Shown here one piece after another: positions 24,431-32,736 of a stretch of 64,000 nt of DNA. The DNA comes from JABWBD01 sp040768665 (GTDB taxonomy: Bacteria > Planctomycetota > Planctomycetia > Pirellulales > Thermoguttaceae): NCBI GenBank assembly GCA_040768665.1, contig JAXGMN010000037.1, positions 62,001 to 126,000 of the forward strand. The letters run 5' to 3'. Position numbers and translations under genes: made by a program. Under the pieces are notes generated by a model, which made no database searches, was not told the DNA's origin, and saw nothing but the letters and a program-made list of their open reading frames with translations. Every line of letters starts with the position of its first letter. Positions within the stretch are counted from its first letter, which is position 1.

Positions 24431-25938
24431 TCCACCGGCCTGGCCGCCTCGGGGCCGGCATCCAGTCGGGCGGTCAGTTCCACCAGAGCCGTTCGGTATT
24501 CGGGCCGGTCTGCAACATTGACGTTCTCACCCGGGTCCATCTCGTGGTCGAACAGTTCGAATACGCCGGTGCTGGGAAACTGCCAGCGGGTCGGTTCCGA
24601 GACGGCCTTCTCGTAGCGCGTCAGCCGATAGCGATCCGTACGCATCGTACGGGAGCCGATCCAGACGCTGAAAGCCGCTTTCTTCCAGGGTCGAAGGGGG
24701 TTACGCAACAGCGGCACGAAACTCGTCCCGTCCAGGTGGCTTGGAATCGGCAGTCCGGCCAGTTCGCATAACGAGGGATAGACGTCCACCATTTCCGAGA
24801 GTGCGGCGGTCGTTTCCCCTTTCGTTATCCCGGGCACCGATGCCAACAAGGCAATTCGGGTGGAGATTTCGTAGTTGGTGTTCTTCGACCACCAGGTGTG
24901 CTCGCCGAGGTTCCAGCCGTGGTCTCCCCATAGCACAATGGCAGTGTTCTCTCGCAGCCCCAACCGCTCCAGTTCGTCCAATACCCTGCCAAGTTGTGCG
25001 TCAATAAAACTGACGCATGCGTAGTATCCGTGAATAAGCTGTCGCGCCTTATCGTCGCTGACGGGGCCGCTCTTGGGGATGTCGCCGTACCGTCGCAGTT
25101 CGTCCCAGTCGGTGTTGCCGATCCCATCCTTGACCGGGCAGGGGTTGTCGGCAAGGTCCAGTTCGTTTCGCCGGTAGAGGTCCCAATACTTCTTCGGCGC
25201 CGTGTGGGGCAAATGCGGCCGGTAGTAGCCCGCCGCCAGGAAGAACGGCTTTCCTGTTCGGCGGTGTTCCCGCAATTCCCCGATTACCGCGGAGGTGATC
25301 TTGCCGTCGGGATAGTCGTCGTCCGGGCGGTCGACAATTTCGTAGCAATCGGGTCGGGGAAGGTCCTTCGCGCGATCGATCCGCTTGAAGTAGTTGGGCA
25401 GCACATCCAGGCTTTTTGCCGTGTGGTAGCCGGACGCGTAACCGTTGCACATATCGCCTTCCTGGAAGGTGATCGTGTACCGCTTCGTCCAGCCCGCCTC
25501 ATCGTCGTCGTTGAAATGGTAGACTTTGCCGATCGAAATCGTGTCGTACCCATGCTGCTTGAAGTACTGCGGCAACGAATCGGCTCCGGGCGGCAGATGG
25601 CCGGTGAGCTTACCGCTGCGATTGAGCTTCTCCGGCCGAATGCCCGACAGCAGACTCACCCGCGACGGCATGCACACGCTGATCTGCGCATACGCCCGGT
25701 CAAACACCAGCCCGGAGGCCGCCAACCGGTCGAAATTCGGCGTAACCACCTTGCCGTTTCCGTAGCACCCCAACTCCGGGCGGAGATCGTCGACGGCGAT
25801 CACGAGCACGTTCGGCTTCGCTGTCTTGCTCCAACCTGCACCCAATGCCTCGGCCGCAACCGCCGGCCAGCAGCAGTTTGCCGCGACCACCATGCCGACG
25901 AGCCAGCCGGCCAGGCGACGCTTTCTTGAATGGCTCAT
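24427..25938 (-). CDS. Secreted sulfatase (iduronate-2-sulfatase-like)
   Basis: 503 aa from ATG 25938, chosen because it starts a signal sequence (SRKRRLAGWLVGMVVAANCC); an upstream in-frame frame extends but lacks one. Type I sulfatase signature: metal-binding Asp50/Asp51 (VLVIAVDDLRPELGCYG), catalytic Cys89 in VCMPSRVSLLSG (CxPSR, to be converted to formylglycine), and WGDHGWNLGEHTWWSKNTNYE near the C-terminal half. The N-terminal DDLRPELGCYGNG and YFKQHGYDTISIGKVYH resemble iduronate-2-sulfatases. First gene of an operon with the PQQ-propeller protein. No anaerobic maturase or FGE gene is next to it. Confidence 0.93.
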   Translation of the reverse strand: MSHSRKRRLAGWLVGMVVAANCCWPAVAAEALGAGWSKTAKPNVLVIAVDDLRPELGCYGNGKVVTPNFDRLAASGLVFDRAYAQISVCMPSRVSLLSGIRPEKLNRSGKLTGHLPPGADSLPQYFKQHGYDTISIGKVYHFNDDDEAGWTKRYTITFQEGDMCNGYASGYHTAKSLDVLPNYFKRIDRAKDLPRPDCYEIVDRPDDDYPDGKITSAVIGELREHRRTGKPFFLAAGYYRPHLPHTAPKKYWDLYRRNELDLADNPCPVKDGIGNTDWDELRRYGDIPKSGPVSDDKARQLIHGYYACVSFIDAQLGRVLDELERLGLRENTAIVLWGDHGWNLGEHTWWSKNTNYEISTRIALLASVPGITKGETTAALSEMVDVYPSLCELAGLPIPSHLDGTSFVPLLRNPLRPWKKAAFSVWIGSRTMRTDRYRLTRYEKAVSEPTRWQFPSTGVFELFDHEMDPGENVNVADRPEYRTALVELTARLDAGPEAARPVD

Positions 25939-25988
25939 GACCAGATATCCTCCCGGGGTTACCTGCCCCTTGCATCTGGAAAATGATC

Positions 25989-26020
25989 GGTAGGCTTGCC
26001 GAGCGGGAGCTTGGCCTACC
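25989..26020 (-). repeat. Family-2-like palindrome between retropepsin and sulfatase genes
   Basis: Arms GGTAGGC and GCCTACC with an internal GCTCGGCAAG segment like that of family 2. It lies 36 bp after the retropepsin-like gene and 50 bp before the sulfatase start, both on the minus strand. Confidence 0.5.
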
Positions 26021-26056
26021 AATCCTACATGGCATGCGGAGCCCTTCCGCCTCGTC

Positions 26057-27133
26057 TCACTTTCGGCCGCTCCGCGATCGGCCAGCCGCCTCCGAGTCGT
26101 CGACCTTTGCCAATCTCAGTTGTCCGTCGAGGTTGTCGATCTTGAACGTGAAATGTTTGAAAAAACTGAGCCCCAGCAGTGGGGCTGCTTCGCCCAGTTC
26201 CGGCGGCATGACAGCGCATTCCACATTCTCCACCGTGAATCGGCCCACGCGGACGGTGTCGGCGATGACCAGCTTCCCGTCCACCACGCGGCCGTCGGCC
26301 ATCTGAAGTTGAATCGTTTCATCGTCTTCGCCCGGCTTCAGCCCGACCTTCTCCGCCGTCCCCCAGGGCAAGGCAACGATCGATGCGCCGGTGTCGATGG
26401 CCATCTCCGTCGTCTCTTTGCCGTTGAACGTCACGTTCAGGTTCCAAAGGCCCCCCGCACCGCGACGGAGACTGATCGAATCGGAGAGAACCGATTCCTC
26501 GAGCCTGGACAGCCGTCGGGCGTTGCTCAGGAAACTGGAGCTCGGCCCCAAGGAGTACGTCCGGTCGCTGCCGGAGTTGTACTGGCCGACGGCCTGCGTG
26601 ACGGCCGGGTCCGCGGAGAGCTTCTCGTATTTCGTCAACACCTCGTCATGGAGATTCCGCGCCTGGAGGAGGTGCTCGATATACTGCTCGGTCAGCCGTC
26701 CCACCTCGCTCAGAGCCGATCTTAGCGCATTTTCCTCCTGTTTCGATTCGTGCAACAAGACGACGCGGTCGCCCAGTTCATTCAGCGTCATCACGATCCG
26801 GTTATGCGCGTCGATCGTCTTCGCGCCGGGCAACTGCGCGCGGAGCTCGCGACGCTTCTGGAGATAGCTGACCATCAGCTTCCGCTTATCCTCGACCTTC
26901 TTCTTCAAGCCTTCGGCCCTCTTCTGGGCGTCGAAAAGGTCGCGCCGGATCGCGTCCGCATCGCGAACCTGCTTACTGAATTCGGCCTCTTCCGGCACGG
27001 CGAAGCTGTTGCTGAGTTTGCGAAGCCCCCGGGATTCGAGGACCGACTCCGCATCGGATCCGTCCGCTGAAGCGGCGGCAGATGGCAGCGTCGTAGCGAG
27101 AGTTGCAGCGAACAAGAAGCAACGGTAAAGCAT
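26057..27133 (-). CDS. Secreted retropepsin-like aspartic protease domain protein
   Basis: 358 aa with a signal peptide (MLYRCFLFAATLATTLPSAA). Residues ~55-110 form a charged coiled coil (AIRRDLFDAQKRAEGLKKKV). The C-terminal third is a retroviral-type aspartic protease fold: the catalytic triad MAIDTGAS (Asp247-Thr-Gly), then GLKPGEDDETIQLQMADGRV and the LLGLSFFKHFTFKIDNLDGQ end motif. Bacterial gag-polyprotein-like proteases of this sort are usually single-domain dimers. Target unknown. Single gene, divergent from the molybdenum operon across a 209-bp region. Confidence 0.85.
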   Translation of the reverse strand: MLYRCFLFAATLATTLPSAAASADGSDAESVLESRGLRKLSNSFAVPEEAEFSKQVRDADAIRRDLFDAQKRAEGLKKKVEDKRKLMVSYLQKRRELRAQLPGAKTIDAHNRIVMTLNELGDRVVLLHESKQEENALRSALSEVGRLTEQYIEHLLQARNLHDEVLTKYEKLSADPAVTQAVGQYNSGSDRTYSLGPSSSFLSNARRLSRLEESVLSDSISLRRGAGGLWNLNVTFNGKETTEMAIDTGASIVALPWGTAEKVGLKPGEDDETIQLQMADGRVVDGKLVIADTVRVGRFTVENVECAVMPPELGEAAPLLGLSFFKHFTFKIDNLDGQLRLAKVDDSEAAGRSRSGRK

Positions 27134-27342
27134 TCCCCATCCTCAGAAGAGTTGTCATGCCCAGCGGCCGAGCGACGCAATTGGCGGCTCCGGCTGGCCC
27201 GCCGTCCGCTTCCCCAATTATCATAGCGCATTCCTCCGTAGAGGGTCAACAGTCGGCCGCCAATAGCGTAAACTGGGAAGCATAGATCGCTCGAAGGCGA
27301 TCATGAAAGGGCCCTCCCCGCGGCCGGAGGTAGAACTCAGAA

Positions 27343-28119
27343 GTGGTCGATCTTTCCAAAGACGAATGGGAACGCTACGCCCGGCAGATCGGTCCGGGGG
27401 TACTCAGTCGCGAGGGCCAGCGGCGGCTGAAGCAATCCGCCGCCCTGGTTACGCGTACCGGCGGCATGGGCGGACCGGCAGCACTGGCCTTGGTGATGGC
27501 GGGCATCGGCCGGGTGCTGATTGCCCACGGCGGCGAACTGATTTCTCCCGACCTCAACCGGCAGGTCCTCGGTTCGGAAGACGCTCTGGGCAAGTCGCGC
27601 GCCCCGGAATTCGCCGAGTACTTGCGGTCCATGAACCGGTTTGTCCGCGTCGAGGCAATCGACCGCGAACCCGACGATCAAGAAGCACGGCAACTTGCCG
27701 GCGAGGTTGATATTATCCTCTCATGCCCCCCCACTTTTCGGGAGCGACTGCGGCTCAATCTTGCCGCCGTCGCGGCAGGAAAACCGCTGATTGATGCGGC
27801 CCAGTGGGGGCTCTCGGGTACGCTGATCGTCGTCGCTCCCGGGCGGACCGCATGCCTCCGCTGCGTCTATCCCGAGGACCCGCAGTTTGAGGAGCTGTTT
27901 CCGGTGGTCGGCGCCATTTCTTCGGCGGTCGGATCGCTCGCCGCGCTGGAGGCAATCAAGATTCTCTCGGGGACGGGAACTCCGCAATACGGTCAGTTGT
28001 GGATGATCGACGGCTACCACGGCCGGTCGTCCACGGTAGCCCTGCAGCGGAACCCGGAGTGTCCCTGCTGCGGCGAGAAGGCAATCGCTGAATTGAGTCA
28101 TAAGGATTCGTGCCGATGA
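27343..28119 (+). CDS. moeB: ThiF/MoeB-family adenylyltransferase
   Basis: 258 aa, GTG 27343 with GGAGGT twelve bases upstream. E1-like fold: YARQIGPGVLSREGQRRLKQ, a nucleotide-binding TRTGGMGGPAALALVMAGIG, the conserved DLNRQVL, and two zinc CxxC pairs (ACLRC and CPCC). There is no catalytic Cys in the crossover loop, which is as in MoeB enzymes that only adenylate MoaD. It activates the MoaD-like protein encoded next, with which it overlaps (ATGA). Founding gene of a five-gene operon with modABC. Confidence 0.85.
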   Translation: MVDLSKDEWERYARQIGPGVLSREGQRRLKQSAALVTRTGGMGGPAALALVMAGIGRVLIAHGGELISPDLNRQVLGSEDALGKSRAPEFAEYLRSMNRFVRVEAIDREPDDQEARQLAGEVDIILSCPPTFRERLRLNLAAVAAGKPLIDAAQWGLSGTLIVVAPGRTACLRCVYPEDPQFEELFPVVGAISSAVGSLAALEAIKILSGTGTPQYGQLWMIDGYHGRSSTVALQRNPECPCCGEKAIAELSHKDSCR

Positions 28120-28376
28120 ACGTGCGGATTATCCTGTCCGGTCGGAACTACCATCTGGCCGACTGCCTGCCCCAGCAGATCACGCTCGACGAAACCGGCA
28201 GTCTTGACGAGGCGCTCCATCTGTTGAACGGCATGCTGCCCGAAGGCGAGCGATTGCCCGATAGTTGTCTTCTGGCGGTCTCAGGCGTGCACCTTGGAAC
28301 CGTTGCCCGCCATCAACCACGAGAACTTCGGGAAGGCGACGAACTGGTGCTTATCACTCCGGTGGCCGGCGGCTGA
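28116..28376 (+). CDS. moaD: MoaD/ThiS-family sulfur carrier protein
   Basis: 86 aa, ATG 28116 overlapping the preceding stop. Beta-grasp ubiquitin-like protein with the LREGDELVLITPVAGG tail; the terminal Gly-Gly is the site of adenylation and thiocarboxylation by the MoeB-type partner. It begins NVRIILSGRNYHLADCLPQQ. In the pterin cofactor pathway MoaD supplies dithiolene sulfur to MoaE. The operon has no moaE; the W-pterin context elsewhere in the window suggests a tungsto-enzyme variant. Confidence 0.85.
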   Translation: MNVRIILSGRNYHLADCLPQQITLDETGSLDEALHLLNGMLPEGERLPDSCLLAVSGVHLGTVARHQPRELREGDELVLITPVAGG

Positions 28377-28377
28377 G

Positions 28378-29172
28378 ATGGCCTGGAAAGTAACCCTGCT
28401 AGCGCTTCTTCTCGGCGGCTGTGCCAGACACGGAGCCAACCTGGCGTCGGGCCCGGCGCAGCGGCGGCCGGGTGAGGTTTTCGTGTTCGCCGCCTCGAGT
28501 GCCGGCGACGCCATGGACGAGATCCGCAACCGTTACCACGCGCGCTGCGAGGCGAAGGTCGTCGGCAACTATGCGGCGACCTCCACGCTCGCGCAGCAGG
28601 TGCTCGCCGGCGCAACGGCCCACGTCTTCCTTTCGGCCAACCCGCAATGGGCGGACCGGCTTCAAGAGGAAGGCGTGGTCGCCGAGCGACGCGACTTGCT
28701 CGGCAACCGGCTGGCGCTGATTGTGCCGGCCGATTCGCAGGCTTTGGTGCAACGTCCGCAGGACTTGCTGAGCAGTCCGGTCCGGCACGTCGCGGTCGCC
28801 GATCCCGACGCGGTCCCGGCGGGGATTCATACCAAAGCCGTCCTGAAGAAGCTCGGCCTGTGGGAGCCCTTGAAGGCGAAACTGGTCAGCGCGGCGGACG
28901 TGAGGCAGGCATTGGCCATGGTTCAGACGGGCGCTGCAGAAGCGGGTTTCGTTTACACCACCGATGCGGCGACCACCGATGCGGTGAAAGTCGTCAGCGT
29001 TCTCGACGAATCGCTTGCCGGGCCGATCGTCTATCCCGTCCTGCTGCTCGTGCCGGGACAGGAGGATCGCGAGGCGAGCGAATTCTATCGCTTCCTCCTA
29101 TCGCCGACCGCGGCGGAGGTCTTCCGCCGACACGGATTCGAATTCCGCCTTGCCTCGGAAGCCGCCGAATGA
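28378..29172 (+). CDS. modA: Molybdate/tungstate ABC transporter substrate-binding lipoprotein
   Basis: 264 aa, ATG 28378 one base after the moaD stop. Lipoprotein signal (VTLLALLLGGC). ModA-type features: VFAASSAGDAMDEIRNRYHA, NYAATSTLAQQVLAGATAHV, FLSANPQWADRLQEEGVVAE, LGNRLALIVP, and GAAEAGFVYTTDA, typical of the substrate site. It delivers the oxyanion to ModB. Whether molybdate or tungstate is preferred cannot be read from sequence. Overlaps modB by 4 nt. Confidence 0.92.
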   Translation: MAWKVTLLALLLGGCARHGANLASGPAQRRPGEVFVFAASSAGDAMDEIRNRYHARCEAKVVGNYAATSTLAQQVLAGATAHVFLSANPQWADRLQEEGVVAERRDLLGNRLALIVPADSQALVQRPQDLLSSPVRHVAVADPDAVPAGIHTKAVLKKLGLWEPLKAKLVSAADVRQALAMVQTGAAEAGFVYTTDAATTDAVKVVSVLDESLAGPIVYPVLLLVPGQEDREASEFYRFLLSPTAAEVFRRHGFEFRLASEAAE

Positions 29173-29876
29173 GCGAGTTCCCGTTCATCCTCCTCACGCC
29201 CGAAGAATGGACCGCCCTCTGGCTGAGTCTCCAGGTGGCCGCTTGCGCAGCGCTCGTGGGCCTGGTGCCCGGCGTCGCGATCGGGTACTGGCTGGCCCGA
29301 TCGCAACTGGCCGGGAAATGGGCCGTGGAAACCGTGGTCAATCTCCCCCTGGTCCTGCCGCCGGTCGTGACAGGCTATCTCCTTCTGGTCTGCTTCGCTC
29401 CGCGAGGCCCGCTCGGCGGACCTTTGGACGAGTGGTTCGGAGTCAAGCTCGTGTTTACGTGGGTCGCCGCGACGCTGGCCGCCGCGGTGGTGAGTTTTCC
29501 GCTCATGGTGCGTGCGGTGCGGCTGGCGTTTCAATCGGTCGATCCGCGACTGGAAATGGCGGCGCGAAGCCTTGGGGCGAGCCGGACGGCCGCCTTCTTC
29601 ACGGTTTCACTTCCGCTGGCCCGCCGCGGCATCGTTGCCGGGATCGTGCTGGCGCTGGCGCGCAGCCTGGGCGAGTTCGGGGCGACGATCATGGTGGCCG
29701 GCAACATCGAAGGACGTACGCGGACGATTCCCCTGGCCATCTTCACGCAGGCGAATCGGCCGGACGGATTCGACCAGGCGTGGCGGCTGGTCATCCTTTC
29801 CATACTCCTGGCCTGCGGTGCCTTGGCGATCAGCGAATGGCTCGAGCGGAGACAGGCTCGTCATGAGTCGACTTAG
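29169..29876 (+). CDS. modB: Molybdate/tungstate ABC transporter permease
   Basis: 235 aa, ATG 29169 overlapping modA (ATGA). Five or six TM helices with the ABC permease EAA-like loop (EMAARSLGASRTAAFFTVSL, PLARRGIVAGIVLALARSLG, EFGATIMVAGN) that is diagnostic of ModB/CysTW-type permeases. The last 14 nt overlap modC. Confidence 0.93.
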   Translation: MSEFPFILLTPEEWTALWLSLQVAACAALVGLVPGVAIGYWLARSQLAGKWAVETVVNLPLVLPPVVTGYLLLVCFAPRGPLGGPLDEWFGVKLVFTWVAATLAAAVVSFPLMVRAVRLAFQSVDPRLEMAARSLGASRTAAFFTVSLPLARRGIVAGIVLALARSLGEFGATIMVAGNIEGRTRTIPLAIFTQANRPDGFDQAWRLVILSILLACGALAISEWLERRQARHEST

Positions 29877-30933
29877 TTTTCAATGCCGGCATCGCTACCC
29901 GGGCGGTTTCGTCTTGGACGTTGCGTTCGAAACCACCGAACGCGTTACCGCCCTGTTCGGCCCCTCAGGGAGCGGCAAGACCAGTGTTCTGTCGACGATC
30001 GCGGGCTTCCTGCATCCAGCAAGCGGTCGGATCCGTCTGGGCGACCACGACCTGCTGGATACCTCACGTGCGTTGGCGATGCGTCCGGAACGTCGTCACA
30101 TCGGCACGGTCTTCCAGGACCACCTCCTCTTTCCTCACCTTACCGTCGAGCAGAATCTGCGTTACGGCCAACGGCATCGCCGCCAGCGGCGGCCGGTGGA
30201 CATGAGCCGGGCCATCGAGGTGCTCGAACTCGGGCCGCTGTTGACGCGCTCTCCCCGAAACCTCTCGGGGGGTGAACGTCAGCGCGTCGCGCTGGGCCGC
30301 GCGCTGGCGAGCGGTCCTGATCTGCTCTTGATGGACGAGCCGTTGGCCTCGCTCGACTCACCCCTGAAATCGCGGATCCTGGCGTACCTGGAACGAATCC
30401 TCGGTGAATGGCAAATTCCCATCCTCTACGTGACGCACTCCCAGGCAGAGGTCCGGCGGCTGGCCGGACGGGTGGTCGTCTTGCGGAGCGGGAAGGTAGT
30501 CGCCGAAGGCGCACCGGAAGAAGCCCTCAGCCGGCCTGAACCGCTTGCGTGGAAAAACTCGATGGGACCGATCAACGTGGTTCGGTTGGACGACGTCGTG
30601 GCAGACCGGGATCACGCCATTGGCCGGATCGGCGACCAGGCCGTCCATTTCCCGCCTCCCGAGACCCCTGCGACCGCGCCTGTCTTCGTTCAGTTTGCAC
30701 CGGCCGACATCACGCTGAGCCGCCAGGACGTGCTCGGTGTCAGTGCTCGCAATCATCTTCGCGGCCGAGTCTGCCAGGTCATCGGCGTTGAACAAGCGGT
30801 CTTCGTCGCGATCGACGTGGGGCAGATCATCTGGGCCGAGGTCACACCCGAGGCGGCCGGGGAGCTTCGGTTGGCCCCGGGGACCGAAGTGACCTGCCTC
30901 TTCAAGGCCCACAGCCTGCACGTCTTGCCGTAG
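29863..30933 (+). CDS. modC: Molybdate/tungstate ABC transporter ATP-binding protein
   Basis: 356 aa, ATG 29863. Walker A GPSGSGKTS, Q-loop VFQDHLLFPHL, signature LSGGERQRVALGRALASGPD, Walker B LLLMDEPLASLD and H-loop VTHSQAEV. The C-terminal third is a TOBE/mop-type oxyanion-binding domain (VSARNHLRGRVCQVIGVEQA, EVTPEAAGELRLAPGTEVTC), which in ModC binds the substrate and regulates activity. Ends the operon; no hairpin terminator is obvious afterwards. Confidence 0.94.
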   Translation: MSRLSFQCRHRYPGGFVLDVAFETTERVTALFGPSGSGKTSVLSTIAGFLHPASGRIRLGDHDLLDTSRALAMRPERRHIGTVFQDHLLFPHLTVEQNLRYGQRHRRQRRPVDMSRAIEVLELGPLLTRSPRNLSGGERQRVALGRALASGPDLLLMDEPLASLDSPLKSRILAYLERILGEWQIPILYVTHSQAEVRRLAGRVVVLRSGKVVAEGAPEEALSRPEPLAWKNSMGPINVVRLDDVVADRDHAIGRIGDQAVHFPPPETPATAPVFVQFAPADITLSRQDVLGVSARNHLRGRVCQVIGVEQAVFVAIDVGQIIWAEVTPEAAGELRLAPGTEVTCLFKAHSLHVLP

Positions 30934-31240
30934 CTGCAGCGTTTCGGCGGTCTCGGCAGGCGGTCACGGACGCCCCGTCCGAAGCGATTCGACGGCGTTG
31001 GACCGCCTCGACGATCTAAAGCTCTGCCGAATGGTCGTCGCGCGGTGCGTTTACACCGTCGCCCCTATCGATTATGTTGTCGATCGGCCTGGCTGGCGAC
31101 TTTGAGGCGATCTAGTCGATCATCAACGCTGCAGCCTGTGCCTATCGCGGCGTGATCCCCGACGACCGATGAAAAGCTCCGTGGTCCTGGTGGACGAAAA
31201 CCGGGTAAACTCAAGTGCGACATGAAAACGGATTCCGACC
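30934..31240. other. Intergenic, nothing recognised
   Basis: 307 bp between modC and the URO-D-like gene; no coding frame, clear promoter or repeat was identified. Confidence 0.4.
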
Positions 31241-32305
31241 GTGACAACTCGACCTATCGATAATCTCCGCATGCTGCTCGAAGGTGAGACACCCCGGTGG
31301 ATCCCGTTCTCGCTTGACGTCGGGGCAGCTCCCGGGCTGAGCGAGCCGGTGCTTGAGCGTTTTCGAGAGAGGACCGGTACTGACGATCCTCAAGAGTACT
31401 TCCATACCGACATCCGCCTGTTCTCGCTGAAGACCCGTTTTGGAGGCGAGGATCCCGCCGCTCTGCACACCGACGTCGAGCCGGGCACTACGTTCGACGA
31501 GTGGGGCATCGGCCATTGGGCCGGCGGGCTGCCCGGCACGACCGACCGAACCTATCCTTCGCTGGCAAATGCCCGCTCGATCCGGGACATTGAAGGCCTC
31601 CCGTCACCGGTCATCGAGCTCGACGGCGACCTTTCGCCGATCCAGCGGCACCACGACGCCGGATACCCGGTCTTCGGCTACGCGGGCAGCATTTACGAGT
31701 GGTCGTGGTGGATCCGAGGCATGCAGCAGTTTTTGATGGACCTCGTCAGCGAGCCGCAGTTGGCCGAGGCGGTGATCCACAAGATCGCCGGGCACACAAA
31801 GCGGCTGGCGCTGGCCTCAGCGAGCATTGGTGTCGATGTGCTCTGCTTCTATGACGACGCGGGCACCCAGCGCAACATGCAGATCTCGCCCGCGTTGTGG
31901 CGCCGGTTCATCAAGCCCGCCTGGCGCGACGTCCTCGACGCCGTGCGTCGCGACTATCCTGACGCCCGATTCTTCCTGCACTGCTGCGGCAAGATCGACG
32001 TCATCGTTCCCGACATCATCGAGCTTGGATTCGACATCCTGCACCCGGTCCAGCCGGAGTGCATGGACTTCGGCGAAACCTATCGCCAGTACGGCCGGGA
32101 CATCGTCCTGACCGCCACGATCTCTTCGCAACGAATCTTTCCGTTTGCCGCTCCCGACGAAGTTCGCGCGGAGGTCCGGCGGCTTGCGGGCATCGTCGGC
32201 ACCCGTCGCCGCACGATTCTCATGCCCTCGAACGTCATCCAGCCGGAGACACCCTGGGAAAACGTCGTGGCCTATGCCGAAGAGGCGGCCGCCCTGGCGC
32301 CGTAG
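31241..32305 (+). CDS. Uroporphyrinogen-decarboxylase-family (URO-D-like) protein
   Basis: 354 aa, GTG 31241. URO-D superfamily TIM barrel: RWIPFSLDVGAAPGLSEPV, YEWSWWIRGMQQFLMDLV, DVLCFYDDAGTQRNMQISPA, the FFLHCCGKIDVIVPDIIELG segment and DILHPVQPECMDF, as in the corrinoid methyltransferase branch (MtaA/CmuA-like) that is expanded in planctomycetes. It lacks the usual HemE N-terminal heme-pathway motifs, so heme synthesis is unlikely. It is a paralogue of the gene at 44375. The stop codon lies inside a family-2 hairpin. Confidence 0.85.
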   Translation: MTTRPIDNLRMLLEGETPRWIPFSLDVGAAPGLSEPVLERFRERTGTDDPQEYFHTDIRLFSLKTRFGGEDPAALHTDVEPGTTFDEWGIGHWAGGLPGTTDRTYPSLANARSIRDIEGLPSPVIELDGDLSPIQRHHDAGYPVFGYAGSIYEWSWWIRGMQQFLMDLVSEPQLAEAVIHKIAGHTKRLALASASIGVDVLCFYDDAGTQRNMQISPALWRRFIKPAWRDVLDAVRRDYPDARFFLHCCGKIDVIVPDIIELGFDILHPVQPECMDFGETYRQYGRDIVLTATISSQRIFPFAAPDEVRAEVRRLAGIVGTRRRTILMPSNVIQPETPWENVVAYAEEAAALAP

Positions 32306-32328
32306 GTCCCGCTTGCCGAGCGGGACCT
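32302..32328 (+). repeat. Hairpin repeat, family 2 (copy 2)
   Basis: AGGTCCCGCT / AGCGGGACCT stem with loop TGCCG region; contains the TAG stop of the URO-D gene, so it can fold at the mRNA end and act as a terminator or stabiliser. Confidence 0.75.
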
Positions 32329-32383
32329 GGGCGGCTCACCAGGATTCCACTCGATGGGGCAGTGGGAAGTCAGCTCGGTGCCC

Positions 32384-32410
32384 AGGTTCCCGCTCGGCAA
32401 GTGGGACCTA
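32384..32410 (+). repeat. Hairpin repeat, family 2 (copy 3)
   Basis: AGGTTCCCGCTCGGCAAGTG followed by GGACCTA; slightly degenerate stem (TTCCCGC/GTGGGAC). Confidence 0.65.
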
Positions 32411-32509
32411 CTTGGAGCGGTAGTTGTTGCGAGGGATGTGGTGCTTTGGAGTACAGGGTTCGTGGTGGTTCAGAGCGGGTTGGGGTTTGCTGAGGTCGTC
32501 GGCGCTTCC

Positions 32510-32536
32510 AGGTCCCGCTCGACAAGCGGGACCTAC
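32510..32536 (+). repeat. Hairpin repeat, family 2 (copy 4)
   Basis: AGGTCCCGCTCGACAAGCGG followed by GACCTACC; perfect AGGTCCCGCT / AGCGGGACCT stem. Confidence 0.7.
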
Positions 32537-32736
32537 CTTCTGTCGCCTGTCAGCGTCGACACCCCCTCCACAGCAGAAGAACGGTTGGCGTGCCTGCGGG
32601 GGCGCAACTCCTTGAATCGCAAAACTTTTCGTCGTCTGAGCTGTACATTGGGCAGCGGCAATCTATCTTTTCGTGCCAGCCTTCGCTTTCCCTGGCGCCG
32701 CCACGACGGAAACCTAGACGAGACGTTCAGAGCATC

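Larger units (their letters stand above)
32306..32736. other. Intergenic region carrying three family-2 hairpins
   Basis: 431 bp between the URO-D-like gene and the HEAT-repeat gene. It has three copies of the AGGTCCCGC-type hairpin (32302, 32384, 32510), spaced ~80 and ~125 bp. No coding frame is supported. Confidence 0.5.

Noticed and set aside
32302..32536. Tandem hairpins as a CRISPR array
   Set aside because: Only three palindromic units at irregular spacing (~80 and ~125 bp), no leader or cas genes.
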